Source: Chaetoceros tenuissimus (lineage: Eukaryota > Bacillariophyta > Thalassiosirophyceae > Chaetocerotales > Chaetocerotaceae). Taken from it: a DNA stretch of 64,000 nt. Under the pieces are notes generated by a model. That model ran no database searches. It was given only the letters and a program-made list of their open reading frames with translations, and was not told the origin of the DNA. Positions 41,694 to 52,637 of the stretch are shown here, in pieces. Position 1 is the stretch's first letter. Each line of letters opens with the position of its first letter. The position numbers and the translations under genes are program-made. The stretch covers positions 235,810 through 299,809 of the forward strand of contig BLLK01000061.1 in the NCBI GenBank assembly GCA_021927905.1. Direction: 5' to 3'.

Positions 41694-43457
41694 CAAGAGA
41701 GCGACTGCCAGCAGCAAAGGCACGTTCCCAATTCCTGCAAATCATGCATGATGCAGAGCAGAAAGATAGAGTTGTTTTAATTACAGGAGAAACAGGTTGT
41801 GGGAAAACCACTCAAATACCTCAATTCATTCTAGAAGAATCTCCGAAAGATGCAAAGATTATTGTTGCTCAACCAAGACGTTTGGCCGCAACAGGCGTAG
41901 CTGATCGAGTTGCACAAGAGCGAGGTGAAGCTCGACCTGGAGAAGGTAGTGTGGGCTATGTAGTGAGAGGAGACTCTAAAGTGTCCAATGATTGTCGACT
42001 GATGTTTTGTACAACCGGAGTTCTTCTTAGACAGCTACAGACTGAAGGAGCTTTAGATTGTATTTCCCATATTGTGATTGATGAAGTCCACGAACGACAT
42101 CTAGATACTGATATCCTTCTTGCAAGACAGTCTAAAACAACGAAGAGGAAGAGCTGGAAGAGTCAGGCCCGGTACTTGTTACAAATTGATCTCTAGAGAA
42201 ACTTTCGAAAGTTTGCCTGAACATGGAGAGCCAGAAATAAAGAGGTGTGCATTGGATCAGACTTTACTTTCTTTAATTTTCTTGGGCTTAGAGCGGGGTT
42301 CCGGAACATTCTTGTCAAAGCTCATAGATCCTCCATCTTTTACATCTATAGAATCTGCAATATTTAGTCTTGAGAAACTTGGTGCTCTCTTCAAATCAAA
42401 GATGGAAGAAGAAATTCGGGTATCACTAACACCACTAGGTGTTCATTTGGCTGGAATTCCAGCTCCTCCAAGTATTGGTAAGCTTCTTGTCTATGGCTCG
42501 CTTCTAGGGTGTAGATCAGCTGCACTTGCTATTGCTGCTGGACTATCTGGAGGTAAGAGTCCGTTCTTAAGAATAGACCGTCGATCTATCGACACAGACA
42601 CAAAGGAAGGGTATAAGAATCAGATGGTTCTAGACGAGCGAGACAAACTTTTTGACTCGGTTGGAAATTCGGATCATGCCATACTATCCGCGATATACAA
42701 TGGATGGGATAGTCTTTCTGGTGGAGGAGGCGTCAAGAGAAAATATCTTGAATCACTGGGACTATCTGTGAATGCCATGAGAGATATGAAACAACTTGTA
42801 AGTCAATTAGATGGTGCTCTAGCTAGTGGAGGCTTTTACTCTACATCTGAATCCGATTGTAATGGAAAATCTTGGAGAATCATAAGAAGTTGTGTAGTAG
42901 CATCATTTGCACCTGCCCAAATTGCAAGAGTCCAACGATCTTCGACAAAGTATGCAGAGACTGTTGAAGGAGCGGTGGAAAAGGAGGGTGAAGCAAAGGA
43001 GTTGAAATTCTACACGAGATCAAGTGGTGACAAAGATAGCTCTGTAGACTCATCGAATTTGACCAAACATTATCATGGAACATCAGAGGCAAGATGCTTT
43101 GTGCACCCAAGCTCTTTTACGTTTTCAGTTGGATCCTATACATGTCCTTGGATAGTATACTACCAACTAGTGCGAACAAGTAAGCCTTTCATGCGAGATG
43201 TTACTGAATGTTCGAATTATGACCTTTTGCTTTTTGGAGGAAACATTGAGGTATCTGCTTCTGATGGAGTGATTGTAGTCGATGACTACGTAAGGATGTC
43301 AGCAAATGCTAGAATTGCGGCACTAATTTCTGGTTTAAGGAAGAGGGTTGATAATCTTCTTACAAAAAAGATTGCTGAGCCTTCATTTGACGTTGCAAAG
43401 AGTGTAGAAATGAAACTCATTGTGAAACTGTTGAGAACGGATGGAATGGGTCAGTGA
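41538..43457 (+). pseudogene. DHX57-like helicase pseudogene, copy B (internal deletion, frameshift)
   Basis: Matches copy A from 37915 to 38500, then jumps at 42123/42124 to sequence equivalent to 53474. About 837 bp of the gene (770 coding) is missing, taking motifs III to V and one intron. Both sides share GC at the join (TTGC or TCGC before AAGACAG). The lost coding length is not a multiple of three, so translation ends at 42196 in the wrong frame. The remainder is open from about 42120 to 43457 and still holds motif VI (QRRGRAGRVRPGTCY). The N-terminal half of the gene, including the UBA-like and RWD regions, is absent. Not expected to make a working helicase. Confidence 0.9.
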
Positions 43458-43792
43458 TTCTGTGTCATAGAGGAAGCTTGTACTTTTCAATAATAAGCTC
43501 GAATTTCATCATTACTCCCATTTTCTTTTCTTTTTTAAGTTTGAGAATGGGAAATCAAAGACCGACGAAGAAACGTCCAAAACAAATTCAGTGACTATTC
43601 TGCTGAAGTTTAGCTCATTGACAGGAGTCAATAAGGTGAAATAGAAGAAACTTCAAGACCAAATTGAAGTTCCAAGAACTTCCCATCATTATGCGTTTTG
43701 CGACAAACATTGGTGCTGGTGCTGCTCACTGCTCACTGCTCAAGTACTACACATGTTCACGTCATAAAATCAAAAAGAACATCAAACTAACA

Positions 43793-44365
43793 ATGGGTGA
43801 CGAAGAAAATAACGTAGCTGTAGTCAATGCTGAGTGTGATCCTTTTGCTGACGGATGGCATGGGGATGGATGCTGTGCTTATTACTGCTTCAAGGCTTAC
43901 AAAAGGTGAGAAAATTAATTACTGATGTCAAAGAGATCGAAGATCCAAACTGTAACATTGCTACGTCCATATTTTTCATACATACCACTGGATGATTATG
44001 AAGGGAGTAAAACTGCACCATTTTTCCTTTATATGTTTGTCCAGTTTCATATAGCTAATGCATCTTTTTGCCGATAGCTACAATGCATTCTTTTCAGCTT
44101 ATGGTGCAAACCTCATGTTCGCAGTACTTTCTGTGAATGCCGTTTTTGCTTTACTGTCTTGTAACTCCATTTTCAGTATCCTATCCGTGGTAAGTCATAC
44201 ATTTGGTCCATGCTTAATGATTTTGACTTCATATTATGGCAACAGACACGTTCCTAATCAAGCATTTTGCATTGCATTTAACAGAATTCTGGTATGTCGA
44301 TCATGAGTGTGAACTCATTTATGGCCGTTGGATGTACTTCATCTGCATTTAAAATCTGTTTCTAG
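43793..44365 (+). CDS. Small nonapeptide-repeat protein, copy 2
   Basis: Exons 43793..43905, 44078..44189 and 44285..44365; the predicted 101 residues are identical to copy 1, as are the introns. Retained reading frame and splice sites in both copies suggest either very recent duplication or selection. Confidence 0.72.
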
Positions 44366-45553
44366 AGCAATTGATTCAATTTGATTCCTTGTTGCAGAAA
44401 AAGATTTTGAGAGTTTATGTGTTCCAAACGTAGTTTCATTGCGTTTGTGGTTTTGAAAACTGTATAGGGCCCATGAGCCATCATTGGTGTACTATTCAAT
44501 ACTTTCTCAGATAGAGTATTTTTTAGTAGAATCCATATTTTTAGATGGGGAAGAATTAGTTTTATTCTTAGTAAAATAAGTGATACTTGTTCTCTTATGT
44601 AAATAAAGAATTGCAAACAAGAATCAAATCAGAAATGTGAAATATTGATGTCCCATAAGAATTTTTCGACTTCGACGAACATTCCTATCAGTATTCTCGC
44701 CTTCCTTTCAAATTAAGGTACAATACTGTCTGAAATGCGACTCTGTGAATCATCTTAACCCTTTTCTGCCTAGTTGGGACTCGAAAAATCAAAGCGTCGT
44801 GTATCGCAATGTGCATAGGTAAATCACAATGTGCAAGCAAAGTGCACTAAATGGCCTATTTCCTACATCATCATGACGTTGCTTCCAAACTCCATAATAT
44901 AGTTCCGTCACCCTAGTAGCTAGAGGAAAAAATCTAAACTCACTCTTATGATTAACGAATTATATAATTGATTTAATTGAATCTTGGAAGTTTATCGCCA
45001 TACTTGCCCTACGTATTTTTTTCTTCTCTGCAATTATACTTCCGCATGGTGTTTCGACTTCAAACAGTGGTTTGTCATCTTTTTTGAGTGCTAACATGTC
45101 GAAAAATCATCTCTGAAAATACATATTTCTACGCACCAAATTAGATTTGATCTGATGATAGTCCGAATTGAAATGAAAGTACTCGAATACGTATAATTTC
45201 AACTGAGTAATAAAATGATGCTATGTTTAAAATCTAAAAAAATACTTTTTGCACTATATTGTCACTTTGTTCTGCCTTTGACAATATTCACGCTATGGTA
45301 ATATTACCTTGCCTTTCATTCTATTCTCATGAATAATTGCATGGTGTGAGAACTGATGAGTTGCTGTTGAAGCACTGTTATTTCCAATATGGCTGCCTGA
45401 TTCAATTTTTCACAATTGGACACGGGAGCTATGTCATGAGAGCAAATGTTCATGAGCTGGCGAAAAAACGCTGAATTTCTTTCATGTAACTTCAGATTCC
45501 ATCGATTTCACGCGTATAAATTCATTTCCATTACGTGAAGGAAGGGAGAAATC
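44366..45553. other. Spacer of repeat unit, second copy
   Basis: Near-identical to 40256-41453, with small indels. No gene is seen. Confidence 0.5.
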
Positions 45554-45793
45554 ATGTCAGAGCGAGAGGAGGGAGTACAACACAAGCCGACCGAATTAGC
45601 ATTTACGCCTGCTTTACATCTGGCTCTGCCTAACCTGACAAAGCGACTGTGCAATCAAAAAGACCGAAAAGGATTTCACCTCGTTCATCGTTTAAACCAC
45701 GAAAGAGAGTCAAGAGTTTCTTTTGGAGCAAGAAGCCACATGAGACTCCTGTGGCTACAGCTTTCCCTAAGTTACGAAGTGATATCAAGGTAG
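45554..45793 (+). pseudogene. Chimeric ORF at helicase-fragment junction, copy 2
   Basis: Identical to the ORF at 41454-41693: a 28-codon foreign gene start fused out of frame to helicase sequence. Confidence 0.6.
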
Positions 45794-47557
45794 CAAGAGA
45801 GCGACTGCCAGCAGCAAAGGCACGTTCCCAATTCCTGCAAATCATGCATGATGCAGAGCAGAAAGATAGAGTTGTTTTAATTACAGGAGAAACAGGTTGT
45901 GGGAAAACCACTCAAATACCTCAATTCATTCTAGAAGAATCTCCGAAAGATGCAAAGATTATTGTTGCTCAACCAAGACGTTTGGCCGCAACAGGCGTAG
46001 CTGATCGAGTTGCACAAGAGCGAGGTGAAGCTCGACCTGGAGAAGGTAGTGTGGGCTATGTAGTGAGAGGAGACTCTAAAGTGTCCAATGATTGTCGACT
46101 GATGTTTTGTACAACCGGAGTTCTTCTTAGACAGCTACAGACTGAAGGAGCTTTAGATTGTATTTCCCATATTGTGATTGATGAAGTCCACGAACGACAT
46201 CTAGATACTGATATCCTTCTTGCAAGACAGTCTAAAACAACGAAGAGGAAGAGCTGGAAGAGTCAGGCCCGGTACTTGTTACAAATTGATCTCTAGAGAA
46301 ACTTTCGAAAGTTTGCCTGAACATGGAGAGCCAGAAATAAAGAGGTGTGCATTGGATCAGACTTTACTTTCTTTAATTTTCTTGGGCTTAGAGCGGGGTT
46401 CCGGAACATTCTTGTCAAAGCTCATAGATCCTCCATCTTTTACATCTATAGAATCTGCAATATTTAGTCTTGAGAAACTTGGTGCTCTCTTCAAATCAAA
46501 GATGGAAGAAGAAATTCGGGTATCACTAACACCACTAGGTGTTCATTTGGCTGGAATTCCAGCTCCTCCAAGTATTGGTAAGCTTCTTGTCTATGGCTCG
46601 CTTCTAGGGTGTAGATCAGCTGCACTTGCTATTGCTGCTGGACTATCTGGAGGTAAGAGTCCGTTCTTAAGAATAGACCGTCGATCTATCGACACAGACA
46701 CAAAGGAAGGGTATAAGAATCAGATGGTTCTAGACGAGCGAGACAAACTTTTTGACTCGGTTGGAAATTCGGATCATGCCATACTATCCGCGATATACAA
46801 TGGATGGGATAGTCTTTCTGGTGGAGGAGGCGTCAAGAGAAAATATCTTGAATCACTGGGACTATCTGTGAATGCCATGAGAGATATGAAACAACTTGTA
46901 AGTCAATTAGATGGTGCTCTAGCTAGTGGAGGCTTTTACTCTACATCTGAATCCGATTGTAATGGAAAATCTTGGAGAATCATAAGAAGTTGTGTAGTAG
47001 CATCATTTGCACCTGCCCAAATTGCAAGAGTCCAACGATCTTCGACAAAGTATGCAGAGACTGTTGAAGGAGCGGTGGAAAAGGAGGGTGAAGCAAAGGA
47101 GTTGAAATTCTACACGAGATCAAGTGGTGACAAAGATAGCTCTGTAGACTCATCGAATTTGACCAAACATTATCATGGAACATCAGAGGCAAGATGCTTT
47201 GTGCACCCAAGCTCTTTTACGTTTTCAGTTGGATCCTATACATGTCCTTGGATAGTATACTACCAACTAGTGCGAACAAGTAAGCCTTTCATGCGAGATG
47301 TTACTGAATGTTCGAATTATGACCTTTTGCTTTTTGGAGGAAACATTGAGGTATCTGCTTCTGATGGAGTGATTGTAGTCGATGACTACGTAAGGATGTC
47401 AGCAAATGCTAGAATTGCGGCACTAATTTCTGGTTTAAGGAAGAGGGTTGATAATCTTCTTACAAAAAAGATTGCTGAGCCTTCATTTGACGTTGCAAAG
47501 AGTGTAGAAATGAAACTCATTGTGAAACTGTTGAGAACGGATGGAATGGGTCAGTGA
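45638..47557 (+). pseudogene. DHX57-like helicase pseudogene, copy C
   Basis: Same boundaries, same GC-flanked 837-bp deletion (join at 46223/46224) and same frameshift as copy B, so B and C arose by duplication after the deletion. Downstream only about 150 bp of shared 3' flank remains before the gypsy-like sequence starts at about 47711. Confidence 0.9.
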
Positions 47558-47710
47558 TTCTGTGTCATAGAGGAAGCTTGTACTTTTCAATAATAAGCTC
47601 GAATTTCATCATTACTCCCATTTTCTTTTCTTTTTTAAGTTTGAGAATGGGAAATCAAAGACCGACGAAGAAACGTCCAAAACAAATTCAGTGACTATTC
47701 TGCTGAAGTT
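45638..47710. repeat. Large repeat unit, copy 3 (cut by gypsy-like sequence)
   Basis: Identical to 41538-43610 and then breaks at CTGCTGAAGTT; the nonapeptide-repeat gene expected next is absent. Confidence 0.88.
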
Positions 47711-47712
47711 GA

Positions 47713-48894
47713 GTCAAGCCGAAAGGCGAGGAAAAGGAACCAGAAACCGACTCGATTAGCGTTGCTATCGACGAGAACCATCGAGCAGATGGAGCAAACG
47801 AACTCAAGGTTACAATCACTTTGTTGAATAACCTCCATGGACAAGGAGTCCAATTCTTAGACAACTTGATCACCTTAAGACAAGGGATCTTCGAACCCAA
47901 GGGTTGGGTCGATTACAAGTCGATGCGTCAAAGATTTGAACACATCGCCAAGACCCTGAAAGGGCTTGCAAGTCAAGCTTTAGTCAAAGCTATGAGGGAC
48001 GCGAGAATTGAATTTCTCGAGCATTGTGGAGTGGACGCAAGCCTCCCAAATGTATATGTCACAAAGACAAACGAAACAGCCTTTGAGAATTGGCTTAAAC
48101 TTTCCAATACTCTCATTGATGGGAGATGGCTACCAAACGGTCAGGGACTGAACAATGATGCCAAGGAAAAGGCAAGAATTCTAGCATTTCTCGAGTATGA
48201 GAGAGCTATCATGTGGAATCTTGGAAAGATTCTATGGAAAGATCATGGCGAAGCCTATGAGAATCACTTTTACTACTTTATGTTTCAGATCGTGAAACCA
48301 TACAGCATGACTGTCGAGGAGTACGAGTACACCATGAAGACATACGCAAACAAGCTGAAGATTATGCAGCCGCCAAGTATGAAGAAGTGTGAGTCCTATG
48401 CAGGTGCAAACTGGACTATCCAAGAGAAACAACTTGACGAACCAAGTATCCGTAGAGCGATCTTCAACGGACTACCAAAACCCTACAAAAAGCATTTGCG
48501 TAGTGGATATGAACAAGACTGGCGTCAGATGGACGATGCAACTTTTGTCAGTGCAATGGCAGACTTTGAAGCTGAGGATAGAACATCCCAGGAAGAAAAG
48601 AAAGCAGAGGCTGAGAGAAACAAACAAAATCAAAAGAAAAGAAGTAACTCCAACCAAGGTCAGGGTGGAAGCAAGCGTGGAAGACGTAACGACAACAATG
48701 ATAAAAAGTTTTGCAAGTACTGCAAGAAAGCGAAGAGCAAGTTCTTCGACAATCATAACAGCGAAGATTGTACCATGAAAGAAAAATGGGAAAAACAAGG
48801 CAAGTTGGGGAACCAGAAGGAACTCCACACTATTGAGTCCTTAGCATCAATCTCCTGCCCTTCTTGCGAAGCTTATCAAGAAGTTGGACAGTGA
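47713..48894 (+). pseudogene. gag: Gypsy gag, 5'-truncated
   Basis: Open frame of about 393 codons with no start codon because the element is cut at its left end. It encodes a capsid-like helical protein. Near the C-terminus are a basic stretch and one zinc knuckle of unusual spacing, CKYCKKAKSKFFDNHNSEDC (C-x2-C-x10-H-x4-C, compared with the usual C-x2-C-x4-H-x4-C). The frame ends at a TGA at 48892. The neighbouring frame continues with an acidic LDSDDDEEADH tail to a TGA at 48917, which suggests a one-base indel or a frameshift site near 48855. Confidence 0.75.
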
Positions 48895-49045
48895 CGATGA
48901 CGAGGAGGCTGATCATTGATTACACCAAGTCGAATCGACATCAATTCCGGACCATGTCCGTCCAGCCAGAAAGGTCGGTAAAATTAGAAAAATAAAAGTA
49001 AAGAAAAGTTTAAAGAAATTTTCCTTTTCTAATAAGTTTGATAGA

Positions 49046-52000
49046 ATGATTTCTAGACGAATTAACAAAAACAAACTAACAAAATACAATCCCTTGGAAG
49101 GTCCAAGCGATGCTACAGCAGTCTCGTTAGCGACTGTCTATAATCCAAGAGATAAACACGAAGAGTTGAAATCAAATATGTTGATTCTATTTGATGAAGG
49201 CGCTTCTGGATCGATGATCAAAGAAGAGATTGTACAAGATTTCCTGGAAGATTTCGGGATCGAACAAAATGTTGAATACATGACTGGAGCAGGATCTCTA
49301 GCATGTAATAAAAGAATATCACTTCAAGTAACCTTCGATGAATTCGGTGGTGCAACAAGAATTCATCATGAATTTGATGTCGATCCTAACCCAGAAGGGA
49401 TAGGATACGATATGATCATTGGCAGAGACCTGCTAAATAAACTCAAAATCGACTTAAGACATAGCGATAAAACAATCAAATGGAACGATGTATTAGTTCC
49501 TATGAAAAGCTTCAGTGACATCTGGGAAGCCAAACATCCAACCAGACAAGAAATGCGAGCTACATTTCTCAGATCAGTAGAGCCGAAGGCTACACAAGAA
49601 GAAACAGAACGTGTTACGAAGATTTTGGACGCAAATTATGAAAAAGCAAACCTAGAAGAAGTTGTAGCGAGTGCTACATCTTTAAACAGAGAACAGAAGC
49701 GGAAGCTTCTCAAAACTTTAAAGAAATTTGAGTCATTGTTCGATGGAACACTTGGACGTTGGAAAACGGATCCAGTAAAAATACAATTAAAAGAAGGAGC
49801 AAAAGCGGTTAATTCCAGATGGTACCCAGTTCCAAAAATCAATAAAGAAACCTTTAAGAAAGAGCTAGAACGGCTCGTAAAAATAGGGGTACTAGAAGTA
49901 GTACATGAATCAGAATGGGGGACTCCCGTATTTATTATTCCAAAGAAGGAAGGAACTGTTAGATTTGTAACAGATTTCCGAAAGGTTAATGGACTCGTAG
50001 TTCGAAAGCCTTTTCCAATCCCAAGAATTGCGGATACTTTACAACAATTAGAGGGATTCACTTTTGCGACAGCATTGGATCTCAATATGGGATACTATAC
50101 AATCCCACTTGCAGAATGTAGTAAAGATGTTACTACCATTGTTACTGAATTTGGTAAATTCAGATATACTTGTCTACCTATGGGAATGGTTGTCTCAGGT
50201 GACGTATTTCAGTCAAAGATTTATGACTTAATTGGCGACATTGAAGGTGTACGCACTTACATTGATGACATTCTTTGCATCGGAACAGGCACTTTCGATG
50301 AACACTTATCACAACTGGAAGAGATCTTTCAGCGATTTGAAAATGCAGGACTGAAAGTCAATGCTTCAAAATGCAGCTTTGGATTACAGGAGATTCCTTA
50401 TCTAGGTTACATCATTTCAAAAGAGGGACTGAGACCAGATCCAAAGAAAGTACAGGGGATCGTCGATCTTCATAAACCTCAAACAGCGAAAGAGATGAAA
50501 TCTCTTATCGGTATGATACAATTTTACAGAGATATGTGGAGACGACGCTCTCATATCCTATCACCACTCATCGATGCTGCAGCTGGTAAGAAAGGTAAAA
50601 TGAAAATTACTTGGACAGAAGACATGGATGATGCATTCATCCAACTTAAACAAATGGTAACTGAAGAAGTCTTCTTAACCTACCCCGACTGGAGTAAACC
50701 ATTCGATATACATACAGACGCATCTGATAAACAGCTCGGTGCTGTAATAAGCCAAAATGGAAAGCCTATTGCATTCTTTAGTCGACGACTATCGAAATCG
50801 CAAAGAAATTATACCACAACTGAGAAAGAACTTCTCTCTATTGTTGAATGTTTGAAACAATTTCGAAATATTCTGTTTGGATATGAGATCAATGTCTACT
50901 CAGATCACAAGAATTTAGTTTATGAAGCAACCTTGAGTGAATCTCAACGAGTTATGTGCTGGAGACTCCTACTCGAAGAGTTTGGACCTAATATTATACA
51001 TATTGCCGGTGTTGACAACATCGTAGCTGATACACTTAGTCGCTTGAGAAGCAACAATGTTGAGGAGGACGAGATTGAGTCCACCGACACTAAAATACAA
51101 GAATTATTTGCAAACAGACGAGTACGAAGTATTCAAGCTGACTTCCCATTGGAGAAGAAGTTACTCCGTGAAGAACAACAAAAGGAATTGAAGAAAAGAA
51201 ATTCCAAAATAAAGAAACTTTTAGATGAAAAGGATTCTGAATACAAATTCAAAGAACTCGATGGATTCGAGCTCATAATGTACAAGGACAAAGTATATGT
51301 TCCAGAAACCTTAAGAGAGAGCACTCTCCATTGGTATCATCATTACTTAAATCACCCTGGAGGAGATCGTCTAGGTAATACGATAAAAGAAACATGCTAT
51401 TGGAAAGGACTTTCCAATCAAGCTAAAGATTTCGTAAAGACTTGTGAAGTCTGTCAACAATATAAAAAGAAGCGCAGATATGGAATTATACCTGCGAAAA
51501 CAATAAAGGAATTAGTACCATGGAGGACGGTACATGTCGACCTGATCGGTCCATATTCAGTAACAGCTAAGCAGATACAGCCTGGCGGTGAAATCAAAGA
51601 AGTAGAGCTGAAGCTCACGTGTATGACGATGTTAGATCCCGCAACCGGATGGTTCGAGATCGCACAAGTACCATATTATAGTATTGACGAAGTCAAAGAA
51701 GATAAAGATGATTTTATTGACAAAACATCAGCTAGAATTAGCTTGATATTCGAACAAACATGGCTGAGTAGATATCCTCGACCAGAAGAAGTCGTTTGTG
51801 ACAACGGCTCTGAATTTAAATTACATTTCATGACTTTGCTCAAAGATTTTGACATAAAGCCAAGACCTACCAAAGCGGAGAACCCGCAAGGTAACTCACC
51901 TGTTGAAAGAGTTCATCAAGTAGTACAAAATATGATAAAGACAAAACAGCTAGATAGCTATGAATTTGATTACATAGATCCTTGGGGACCTATCTTAAGT

Positions 52001-52366
52001 TCAGTTGGTTGGGCAGTACGAGCTTCGTACCACTCAACATTGCAAGCGACGCCTGCACAACTTGTATTCGGAAGGGATATGATGTTTAATTTATCCAAGG
52101 CAATCGACTGGAAAGCGATTACCGAAAGAAAACGCAAGCAGATTGCTCGCGATAATGAAAGAGAGAATGCTGCACGCATCTCCCATCAATATAAAGTCGG
52201 AGACAGAGTCCTTAAAACGACTAATCGTATCCTTAGAAAGTTTTCTAAGAAGAAGAGTGATCCATACCAGATCATCGCAATTCATACCAACGGTACAGTG
52301 ACAATCCAGAAAGGTGTTACTCAAGACAGATTATCAATCAGACGTATTGAACCATTTAATGAATAG
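49046..52366 (+). CDS. pol: Gypsy pol polyprotein (protease, RT, RNase H, integrase)
   Basis: ORF of 1106 aa, apparently intact; open without ATG from 48920. Domains in order: aspartic protease with ILFDEGASGSMI (Asp-Glu-Gly instead of the usual DTG/DSG); reverse transcriptase with FVTDFRKVN, ATALDLNMGYYTIPL, LPMGMVVSGDVFQ and the catalytic YIDDIL; RNase H with FDIHTDASDKQLGAV and YSDHKNLV; integrase with the zinc HHCC region (HHYLNHPGGDRL, CEVCQQYK) and DDE core residues in VHVDLIGP, VVCDNGSEF and SPVERVH. No chromodomain is seen at the C-terminus. It copies element RNA into DNA and inserts it. Confidence 0.92.
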   Translation: MISRRINKNKLTKYNPLEGPSDATAVSLATVYNPRDKHEELKSNMLILFDEGASGSMIKEEIVQDFLEDFGIEQNVEYMTGAGSLACNKRISLQVTFDEFGGATRIHHEFDVDPNPEGIGYDMIIGRDLLNKLKIDLRHSDKTIKWNDVLVPMKSFSDIWEAKHPTRQEMRATFLRSVEPKATQEETERVTKILDANYEKANLEEVVASATSLNREQKRKLLKTLKKFESLFDGTLGRWKTDPVKIQLKEGAKAVNSRWYPVPKINKETFKKELERLVKIGVLEVVHESEWGTPVFIIPKKEGTVRFVTDFRKVNGLVVRKPFPIPRIADTLQQLEGFTFATALDLNMGYYTIPLAECSKDVTTIVTEFGKFRYTCLPMGMVVSGDVFQSKIYDLIGDIEGVRTYIDDILCIGTGTFDEHLSQLEEIFQRFENAGLKVNASKCSFGLQEIPYLGYIISKEGLRPDPKKVQGIVDLHKPQTAKEMKSLIGMIQFYRDMWRRRSHILSPLIDAAAGKKGKMKITWTEDMDDAFIQLKQMVTEEVFLTYPDWSKPFDIHTDASDKQLGAVISQNGKPIAFFSRRLSKSQRNYTTTEKELLSIVECLKQFRNILFGYEINVYSDHKNLVYEATLSESQRVMCWRLLLEEFGPNIIHIAGVDNIVADTLSRLRSNNVEEDEIESTDTKIQELFANRRVRSIQADFPLEKKLLREEQQKELKKRNSKIKKLLDEKDSEYKFKELDGFELIMYKDKVYVPETLRESTLHWYHHYLNHPGGDRLGNTIKETCYWKGLSNQAKDFVKTCEVCQQYKKKRRYGIIPAKTIKELVPWRTVHVDLIGPYSVTAKQIQPGGEIKEVELKLTCMTMLDPATGWFEIAQVPYYSIDEVKEDKDDFIDKTSARISLIFEQTWLSRYPRPEEVVCDNGSEFKLHFMTLLKDFDIKPRPTKAENPQGNSPVERVHQVVQNMIKTKQLDSYEFDYIDPWGPILSSVGWAVRASYHSTLQATPAQLVFGRDMMFNLSKAIDWKAITERKRKQIARDNERENAARISHQYKVGDRVLKTTNRILRKFSKKKSDPYQIIAIHTNGTVTIQKGVTQDRLSIRRIEPFNE

Positions 52367-52637
52367 ACAATTCATTTTTATTTTATTCTAGGTCACTGCA
52401 CAGATTGTGGAGGACCCTGCCGTAGATACTCTGATATGGATATTTATAATCGGCTAAATGACCTGATCGTGTCACGATCTAGGCTATATTCTTATGATAC
52501 AATAGCCCCTTCGGCGATAGAGTCTTGTTGAAGCAAAAGATACGGAGAAGCGTTGTGCTCTCTGTCGAGAAGCCAACGACCTCTTTTTAAGTAACTAATC
52601 TAATCACAATTAACTTACCCACTTAGATATCTTAGGC
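52367..52637 (+). repeat. 3' non-coding end of the gypsy-like element (putative LTR)
   Basis: About 270 bp between the pol stop and resumed helicase sequence; probably holds the polypurine tract and the 3' LTR. LTR ends could not be fixed because there is no second copy in the window. Confidence 0.5.

Larger units (their letters stand above)
41538..45637. repeat. Large repeat unit, copy 2 (4100 bp)
   Basis: Deleted helicase fragment, nonapeptide-repeat gene, spacer and chimeric ORF start. The next unit begins exactly 4100 bp downstream and looks identical over the shared length. Confidence 0.9.
47711..52637 (+). mobile_element. Ty3/gypsy-like LTR retrotransposon, 5'-truncated
   Basis: Carries gag and a protease-RT-RNaseH-integrase polyprotein in the Ty3/gypsy order (integrase last). 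The left LTR, leader and gag start are missing: gag is open right up to the junction with the helicase 3' flank at about 47711. The right side ends at about 52637, where helicase codons resume with ATTCTGAAGG. Without the left LTR the right LTR cannot be delimited; it probably lies within 52367-52637. The matching empty site in copy A is 38500/38501. Confidence 0.88.

Noticed and set aside
41538-47710. CRISPR-like or satellite array
   Set aside because: The 4.1-kb units are segmental duplicates with genes and introns, not short repeats with spacers.
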